Shown here in pieces: positions 56,940 through 64,000 of a DNA stretch of 64,000 nucleotides (positions within the stretch are counted from its first letter, which is position 1; every line of letters begins with the position of its first letter). The DNA comes from Diphasiastrum complanatum (lineage: Eukaryota; Streptophyta; Lycopodiopsida; Lycopodiales; Lycopodiaceae), in the NCBI GenBank assembly GCA_029204225.1, contig CM055102.1, positions 193,501 through 257,500 of the forward strand, read 5' to 3'. Under the pieces are notes generated by a model that worked only from the letters and a program-made list of their open reading frames with translations, ran no database searches and was not told the DNA's origin. Both the position numbers and the translations under genes were made by a program.

Positions 56940-59900
56940 ATGGTGCTTCATATATGGCAAGGGGTTACAGCCAATTCACCTGCCACCATCACCCACAACC
57001 CTTGCACTTCTATTTTCAGCTCCTCTCTGCCCACGACGCTTCCCAAACCGATATCTCTTCTTGCTACCGCTTCCAAAACAGCATTCAATAGCAAAAAAGG
57101 CCACCTTTCCCTTCTTGTTCACACACGACTATTGCAAAGACACCTGATTCTCACTAGAAACCTCTGCAGGGATACAGGCCTTTCCCCAGAAACTATTTTG
57201 TGTTCAGCTCTTTCTCGTCCATCTTTCTTTTCAACAAGCCGCTCTGTCAACTGCATCCATCATGTCCGAGCGGCATTTAGAGGCAAGGCCCATGATAAGG
57301 GCAGAGTTGGCATTTACACAAGAGAAGGCAACATTTCCTTAGCCTCATTTGGCTTGAAGTTGAAGAGAGATAGGCAGGGGCAAAACATCGACATTACAAA
57401 GTCTTTGTCAATGATGCTACCCTACATTGTGGTGGCCACAGCGGTTATTGCTCTGTCAAATCCTGCTTCTTTTTCCTGGTCGGTATTCCCATCTTCTTTG
57501 CGTTGTCCTTTGTAATACTTGCCATGGTAGTACCCTAAAAATTTATTGTTACCATTGTTCTTCGAGATTGCTTAAAGAAGGTGATAAACATGGGTTTGAA
57601 GACTTAGAAGTCAATGCCAGGGGATAAAATGATGGATGCAATAACGTGGGGCATATTACTGTAACAATGAAGAATGCTACAGGTTTGCAAAAAGTATGAA
57701 ATGGAAAATCTGATAATAATTTTTGATACAAAAATGTCATCGATTTCCGATACAAAATTGCATTCCTTTAAAATTTTGTTCCGCTCACAAAGTGGAGCAA
57801 TCAAATTATACTTTAGATTTTACATAATTAGACGAGTCAGCCAAAATATCCAACAGGAAGCCCCTCTTAGTTTTAGGTTCTTTTAAATGGCTTGTCCTCC
57901 AAGCATTTAGCATTTGTGACATTAGCTTGACCAGTCTAGCTTTTGAACATAGCTAGACTTCTGAGACGTGGGTTAAGTGAATTCAAATATTATCAATCTC
58001 CTAATAGGTTTCCTAATTCACTGTAAGGTGCTCCCAGTTAGTGATGGACTGAAGCGATTGTGTGAAGGCATTCAGCTGCTGAATTTGTTTATGAATTGCA
58101 GAGTCTGGCATTAATGGAAAACAAAATTTAGATGTACTTTATTCTTTTTAAAGTGTGGTGTCCTGTATTTGAAGGAGGTTGCTTTAAAATGAGGCCTTGT
58201 TTTCCAAGGGAATCATTCTCACATTTCTTGATGTTGCCTTACAGGGTGAGGAAAGATTTGTATGCACCTCTGCTGGGAGGGATCATGCTTTCAATTGGAA
58301 TACAGCTTTCTATAGCTGATTTTGCGATTGTATTTCAAACGTAAGTATCCTAAGGATCAGTTTGAGTTCTGTTCTTAGAAAGTCTGAAGTTATGAATGCT
58401 CTTCCTCCTTTTGTGGAGAAAGCCAGTGGTTGCTTGGAAATTTGTTAAAACTATAGGGAAAAAAACCTTCAAATATGCTGATATGAGTTGGAACCTCTAG
58501 GGGCAGATACATCTATCCCATAGTTGCACCCCCCCGTTCTAGAATCGCTGTAAAAAAAACAGCGATTTGCCCAGAATCGGTGTTTTTTTTCTTAGAGAAA
58601 AAAAAACCAGGCAATATGGGTATCAGTAGAGAGAGAAAAAAACAGACGATTATGATTACAGTAGTTTCAGGTCTAATTTCAGTAGTTTCAGAAAAAAAAA
58701 TTGGACCTGAAATGAACCTGAAAATGTTCATTTCAGGTCCAAGAAAATTTCTGAAAAGAAAAAAAAGAATAATTTTTTTTTCTGGCGATTCTGGGCAGCG
58801 AATCGCGAATTGCGAATCACTATACCCCCAGAATCGCTAGTTGCCCGTTCCGGAACCTGACCAAAAAATAGTTTTAATAAAACGTACTTTTTTAACAAAG
58901 AAAACCAGCGATACTAAGTGGAGATCTGATGGGTTGATAACAGTAGACACCATCCAGACATGCGCGATTGAGACAACCATCCAGTTCCGTGCTCTCTTTG
59001 TTGTAGAATCATCAATTTATTGACACTTATTGCTACTTTCAGATGTTCTTTCAGATGTGCAACAAGCAGCCAGTGGCAATTCTTCTGCTTGCACTTATTG
59101 CGATTGAGACAACCATCCAGTTCCATGCTTTCTTTGTTGTAGAATCATCAGTTTATTGACACTTATTGCTACTTTCAGATGTTCTTTCAGATGTGCAACA
59201 ACCAGCCAGCTTCAATTCTTCTACTTGCTGCCTCTTTCTTTATAGTTTAAAAAAAAAAGTGTTCCGACCCAGTATGTTTCGGAACGTACTGGACGATCAT
59301 ACAGTACGTTCCGACCCAAAAGGGTCAGAACGGGTTTCTAAGGCTGCAACTATGAGATTCTATCCTTTCCTCACCTTTTTTGAAAGAGGCTTTTCTAAAT
59401 GCACTAAATTTCTTCATCCTTCAACTAATGCATGCTTGCTAATATCTATAACCGTGGTTACTAGCAAACCATAGTTGCACCCCCCGTTCTAGAATTGCTG
59501 TAAAGAAAAACAGTGATTTGCCCAGAATCGCTGTTTTTGCAATATGGGTATCAGTAGAGAGAGAATAAACAGACGATTACGATTACAGTGGTTTCAGGTC
59601 TAATTTCAGTAGTTTTAGAAAAAAAATTTGGACCTGAAATGAACCTGAAAATGTTCATTTCAGGTCCAAATTTTTTTCTGAAAAGTAAAAAAAAGGTAAA
59701 AAAAAAATTCTGGTGATTCTGGGCAGTGAATCGCGATTCTGAGAATTGTGATTCGCTATACCCCCAGAATCAGATTTGCTGCAACTATGTAGCAAACTAA
59801 GCAAACGTTGCAAATATGCACATGCAAATGTTTGCATGACCGTAAGAGGGGAAATGTTTGCAAAAATTGTACTAAAAAACCTTAATTTTTTGGAATTATT

Positions 59901-62900
59901 ACTTTTGGCTTGCAACTCTATATGTGGATATGTAGGAACAAAATGCATCTTACAAGCTGTGTTATACACAATGTATTGTACAAAATAGGCTTACAACTTC
60001 ACTACTGGCTATTGGCCAAATAGTAAATTCTTATTCAACTTAAAATCATGGTCCATTAGTGATTGATCATATGCTACAAACCATAGATGCTTGGAGCGTT
60101 CCGGAACGTGCTCTGGGATTTTGTAATATGGGTGTAAGAAAACAGGTTTTTTGATGGGGGATGCCTTTAGGGCATAGTTGCAGCGCGAATCCCGAATCGC
60201 GATTCCGATTCGCGATTCGGGATTTTCCCAGAATCGTGTAGAATCGATTTTTTTTTTTTTTTTGAAATTTTTTTAGGCAATATGGGTATCAGATGAAAGC
60301 TCTGATCGAGGGGATTATGATTGTGTAGTTTGCCAACTGTTTCGGGTGCGAAACACCAAAAAGTGTGTTTTCACTCGGGGAGTTGGAAGGCCAAATCATG
60401 AAGAGGCCTTACCGTCGCCCCCGGACCCTGCTGTTGGGGGGCGTTGCCCCCCAAACCCCCCACCAGGGGGCTACCGCCCCCCGAACCCCCCGTTTCCCGG
60501 GGGGCTACTGTCCCCCGAACCCCCTAGAGCTTCTTGCTATATAGACACTGTAGATAAAAATGCCACCACCCCCCTGTAGATAAAAATGGGGTCCAAATGC
60601 GCGCCGAGAAGGGCCCAATATTTATGCCCCCATTGCACTCACATCTCCAGTGAACCAATTGCAAAAGTGATCATCATCCATACAGTTGATAGTCCAAACT
60701 GTAGCATTAACATTTATTGAAAACCAGAGCAAATGACAACCGGATAGCTACTGAAAATAAGATCTGTTTGTGCCTCATCTACTGCACTTCTGAGAGGCAA
60801 AACGCTGGTTTGACCATTGATGCCCTAAAAAAATTTCAGCAATAAGCTATTTTTCCAAATTTTTTTTTTTTTTTTTTTTCGATTCTGGGTCGCGAATCGT
60901 GATTCGCAGAATCTCGACCCGCGAATCGCAGACCCAGCGAATCGAGATTCGCTGCAACTATGCTTTAGGGATACATAAAAACCATGAAATCTTAAGAACG
61001 AGCCACAAAGAGACTAATCCACAAAAAGACCTTTGAGTGAATTCACTTTTAAAGTTGTTGGGATTTCAGATGCTCAGCAAAAATTAAATGCAGCTAGTCT
61101 CTCTGAAAGGAATTAGCAAAGCTTATCTTCTCATCAAACTTCCATTCAAGGAAATGATTCAAAACTGGTTAGCAGCAGTTGAACTGAATAAGAACATACT
61201 AGATTTGTTAACTGAAAGTATCTTATATCAGCTTTTGTTATCTTCATAGAACCCACGGTTCTCAGAACCGTGGGTTCCAAGTACCACGGTTCATGTAATT
61301 AATCAATAAATTAATCAATCAATTATTTTTTCTAATGCTCTTTAGCCCCTAAAACCACCCTAAAAAAATTAATAAATTAATTATTTATTACAGTTTTTCA
61401 CGGTTCTTGGAAGCAGACTTTGTGAACCGTACGGTTCACTGTACGGTTCCAAGAACCGTGGTGAACCGTCCACGGTTCACGGATTCTATGGTTATCTTAA
61501 TTACGATGAATTATAGAATCCATAAAAGTGGGGAGCTAAGATGCCTGTTTTGTGTGTATTGTAAATCATTTATTTCTTTATATTTCTTGTTTATGAGTTA
61601 ATGACCCAAATGTTGCTTTTAGTTTTGTTTGTTAATTTTTCTCGTTGGTTGTAATTTGGTTCAAAGTTTCCACAGGGTCTACCCTTTCAAAACCTAGATA
61701 GCAACGTATGCTTGGGTGCTGATAGACCATATCTATCAAGTATTGCTGGCTGGCTAAGGTTTTTGTTTTTGTTTTGTAATATATACTTTTGTCTTAATAT
61801 GATCTTTTGACTGTTTATGTTGCATGTATATTTTTGCTAGCTTTTACCTTATGATGTCACTGAGTTATCAAATCAAGTTTGTGTTTTTGGATATTCATGT
61901 CTCACAAATAAATATAGATGTACCTTTGTTTTTCTGGAGTATGCCCAAGTCAGAAGCACTACTGCGATATTCATCTCATTCTCCTTATGATTGTTTTTAT
62001 GAGTCATTAGCTTGTCAATTTCTTTCTTTGTCAACATGCAGTGTTTGTTTGATTAGGGTTTTAGAAGTTCGAAATTCAAGTCAATATATGCTTTTGTATT
62101 CAGACAAACTTGCTTTAAATTTTTAATGGGTGGTGAAGTTCCTAAACTGGTCTAGTTTGCAGGCCTCTTCCACTTCTCATTGGGTATGTTGCGCAATATG
62201 CTTTGAAGCCCTTGTTGGGATTGGTTATAGCACAAGCATTTAGTGTGCCTCCTCTATTCTACTCTGGCTTTATTCTCACAGCATGTGTATCGGGTGCTCA
62301 GCTGTCAAGCTATGCTGCCTTTCTGAGTGGAGGAGATGTAGCTCTTAGCATCATTTTAACAAGTTTGACCACAATCTCATCTGTAGTAATCACTCCGGCC
62401 CTTACTGGCACCCTCATTGGGTCGATAGTGCCTGTGGATGTTGTTGCGATGGCAAAATCCATATTGCAGGTCATGACTCTGTTTTGTAGGTTCATTAAGG
62501 ATGTCATGTTATAGTTACATCAGCAAGTTCTCAATAAGCATTCTTAGTTGTGATCTCCATAAATGTTTGTTCTAACAAAATTAGTAGCAGGTGGTTTTTC
62601 TTCCCATATTTATTGGGCTAGCTCTGAATACCTATGCAAAGCCAATTGTGGATTATTTGCGACCGTTGATGCCATTGTTGGCAATGTTTTGTACATCACT
62701 CTGCATTGGAAGCCCATTGGCCTTAAACCAGGGCACAATTGTCTGCATGGAGGGCTTGCAGCTGCTTTTTCCAGTTCTGGTCTTCCATGCAGGATCATTT
62801 CTTCTCGGATATTCCATTGCGAGGTTTCCAACATGGAGGTAAGATGAACCTCTTTTATCTTTTAACATTGTTTTTCATAGTTATGATGAGTCATGTAGTG

Positions 62901-63262
62901 CTACTGCAGTGCCAGTGGAAAAACAATACCTTGCATTTACCTTTGTATGTGTCTCCTTTTTTGGTGGCTTTTAGATGAAATTAAGGTTATGGCTTGCTCT
63001 TTTGACACTTGTTATCTCTGACAGGCAAGATACAAAAGTTTCTAGAACTTTGTCACTTTGTACAGGCATGCAAAGCTCAACTCTAGCCATGCTTCTTGCA
63101 ACACAATTTCTTGGTGGAACCCAAGCCGTGCCTCCTGCATGCTCTGTGGTAGTCATGGCCATAATGGGTTTGAGTTTGGCTTCTTTCTGGGGGAGTACAA
63201 ATACAAAATGTACATATGTAAGTAATAAAGTGGGTATATTTGAAGATAGACTGTACACTTGA
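56940..63262 (+). CDS. BASS-family sodium/metabolite cotransporter, chloroplast type (BASS3-like)
   Basis: Five exons: 56940-57478, 58245-58340, 62163-62469, 62591-62838, 63025-63262. All have GT/AG borders with matching phases, giving 475 codons. The family moves organic anions across the chloroplast envelope with Na+; the substrate here is not known. Exon 1 codes a long Ser/Thr-rich transit-peptide-like N-terminus (residues 1 to about 150), then the first helix (MLPYIVVATAVIAL). Exon 2: LYAPLLGGIMLSIGIQLSI. Exon 3: ALKPLLGLVIA, CVSGAQLSSYAAFL, SLTTISSVVITPALTG. Exon 4: FIGLALNTYAKPIVD, CTSLCIGSPLALN. Exon 5: LCTGMQSSTLAMLLATQFL, CSVVVMAIMGLSLASFW. Two crossing-helix regions match the bile-acid:Na+ symporter fold. 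The last 20 codons may read through a donor-like TAT|GTAAGT at 63217, so the C-terminus is uncertain. Confidence 0.88.
57479..58244. other. BASS intron 1
   Basis: AT-rich, 766 bp; no element recognised. Confidence 0.7.
58519..58850. mobile_element. hAT-like MITE, family 1, copy 1 (degenerate right end)
   Basis: Starts CATAGTTGCACCCCCC and shares long stretches with 59470-59789, including a hairpin of GGACCTGAAATGAAC and its inverse. The right end (GAATCGCTAGTTGC) has lost the terminal repeat. Confidence 0.65.
58965..59237. repeat. 136-bp tandem duplication in BASS intron 2
   Basis: CGATTGAGACAACCATCCAG starts at both 58965 and 59101; the following 130 bp are nearly identical. Confidence 0.85.
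59470..59789. mobile_element. hAT-like MITE, family 1, copy 2
   Basis: 320 bp with 10-bp terminal inverted repeats CATAGTTGCA/TGCAACTATG and an 8-bp duplication TAGCAAAC (59462-59469 and 59790-59797). No coding capacity. Eight-base duplications mark hAT transposition. Confidence 0.85.
60173..60962. mobile_element. hAT-like MITE, family 1, copy 3 (790 bp)
   Basis: Same terminal repeats (CATAGTTGCAGCG and its inverse) with an 8-bp duplication CTTTAGGG (60165-60172 and 60963-60970). The subterminal regions are packed with GAATCGCGATTC-like palindromes. The interior carries a C/G-run block (60415-60530). Confidence 0.85.
60415..60530. repeat. C/G-run block with stem-forming units
   Basis: Repeated G5-6...C5-6 units (GGGGGGCGTTGCCCCCC, CCAGGGGGCTACCGCCCCCC, CCCGGGGGGCTACTG), each able to fold. 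Runs of G could also form quadruplexes. Confidence 0.75.
61245..61490. mobile_element. hAT-like MITE, family 2
   Basis: 246 bp, ends CATAGAACCCACGG and inverted CCGTGAATCC-type TTCTATG, with an 8-bp duplication GTTATCTT (61237-61244 and 61491-61498). Rich in ACGGTTC/GAACCGT repeats of both orientations. Confidence 0.8.
61500..62162. other. Right part of BASS intron 2
   Basis: AT-rich; ends in TTTGCAG acceptor at 62162. No element recognised. Confidence 0.6.
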
Positions 63263-63720
63263 TTCTCATTTCCTGTGTAGGTACTTAGACCATTGTATCG
63301 AGTGTCAAGTTTGTACCCATATGGTTGAAGTTCTCATATAGGTATTGCAGTATGTCATAGTTGAATACACTTTGTCAGGATGCAAAGCAAATTTTCTGAC
63401 ATGGTGCTGATGTTTTGCACCATTGTATATTATCATGTTCAGGTACCTAAAATATATTGTGTGACAGTTGAGAAAGAGTCCTAATTAGGCTCAATATCAT
63501 ACAATTTCATATACTACCATCAACTTCAATGGAATTTGCAGTTTTGTTTTGAGCAATCTCTTGCCATCAGGACAAGGTTATTACTATAGAATGGCTATCT
63601 GATGACCTAAGAAACTAAGTCACTTCACTCCTTTGAAATTAACTTGCATTGTTAAAAGAACAAGCAGATGAATGACTTTTAGCAGCTACTCCAGAAACAA
63701 AGTCCTCATAAGGTCCAACG
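63263..63720 (+). other. 3' flank of the BASS gene
   Basis: No further exon identified. No strong poly(A) signal seen. Confidence 0.4.
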
Positions 63721-63723
63721 AAA

Positions 63724-64000
63724 AAGGGTTTAGGGCCAATGAGCAATGGCTAAGGGCTACGGGCCAAGTGCTAAGACTAAGGGCCAAGGACCAAGGGCTA
63801 AGGGACAAAAGTTAAGAGTTAAGAGCCAAGGGCCAAGAGCCAGGGGTTAGGGGCCAAGAGTTAAGGCCCAAGGGCCAAGCGCTATGGGCCAATGGTGAGA
63901 TGCCAAGTGTCTAGGGCCAAGGGCCAAGGGCTAAGCATTAAGGTCCAAGAACCAAGGGCTAAGGTCAAAGGGCCAAGGGTTAAACGCTAAGAGACAAGGG
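63724..64000. repeat. Degenerate heptameric repeat, telomere-like
   Basis: About 38 consecutive 7-base units, consensus AAGGGCC/AAGGGCT, keep register with one 6-base slip and continue past the window end. Units such as AAGGGTT and AGGGGTT, and GGGTTTAGGG at the left end, resemble the plant telomere repeat TTTAGGG. Confidence 0.75.

Noticed and set aside
60346-60579. Pro/Gly-rich ORF
   Set aside because: It arises from the C/G-run block inside a MITE.

Overview
The window reads as nuclear DNA of a land plant with a large, retrotransposon-rich genome. The evidence is two spliced nuclear genes for chloroplast proteins (a cpSRP54 G-domain gene and a BASS-type envelope transporter), Copia and Gypsy LTR elements at every stage of decay, APE-type LINEs, a Helitron end and hAT-type MITEs. 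A non-seed plant such as a fern is my guess only; nothing in the sequence fixes the species.

Layout. 1-18000 is a nested transposon block. A LINE (LINE-1, +) is split by a Copia element with a perfect 5-bp target duplication. Its (TC)n tail runs straight into the 5' end of a nearly intact LINE (LINE-2, +). An LTR fragment follows, then a minus-strand LINE pair with the same head-to-tail arrangement (LINE-A, (TC)n, LINE-B), then a Gypsy pseudogene, a Copia fragment and LINE-C. 18328-24232 (-) holds nine exons of cpSRP54; the exons for the M domain are not in the window. 24440-28750 (-) is a degenerate chromodomain-type Gypsy element. 28750-39480 is a mosaic of LTR elements, Copia fragments, a long (AC)n tract and a Helitron 3' end. 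39641-40483 (+) is an intronless TauD/TfdA-family dioxygenase. 45523-52273 (+) is a full-length Copia element with matching target duplications and an 805-bp foldback element inside its 5' LTR. 52300-56900 holds unassigned ORFs and a Copia scrap. 56940-63262 (+) is a five-exon BASS gene whose 3.8-kb second intron carries four hAT-like MITEs. The window ends in a heptameric telomere-like repeat.

The most interesting system is the LINE family. In two independent copies ORF1 and ORF2 lie in the same frame, separated by a single amber codon. The spacer after the amber codon is conserved as peptide, has no ATG, and folds into a stem-loop, which suggests stop-codon readthrough. Three copies share a 3' stem-loop with compensatory changes, just before the (TC)n tail. 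Twice the (TC)n tail is followed immediately by the 5' end of another LINE, suggesting insertion into TC microsatellites or into earlier copies' own tails.

The three host genes have no evident functional link beyond the chloroplast targeting expected of cpSRP54 and BASS.
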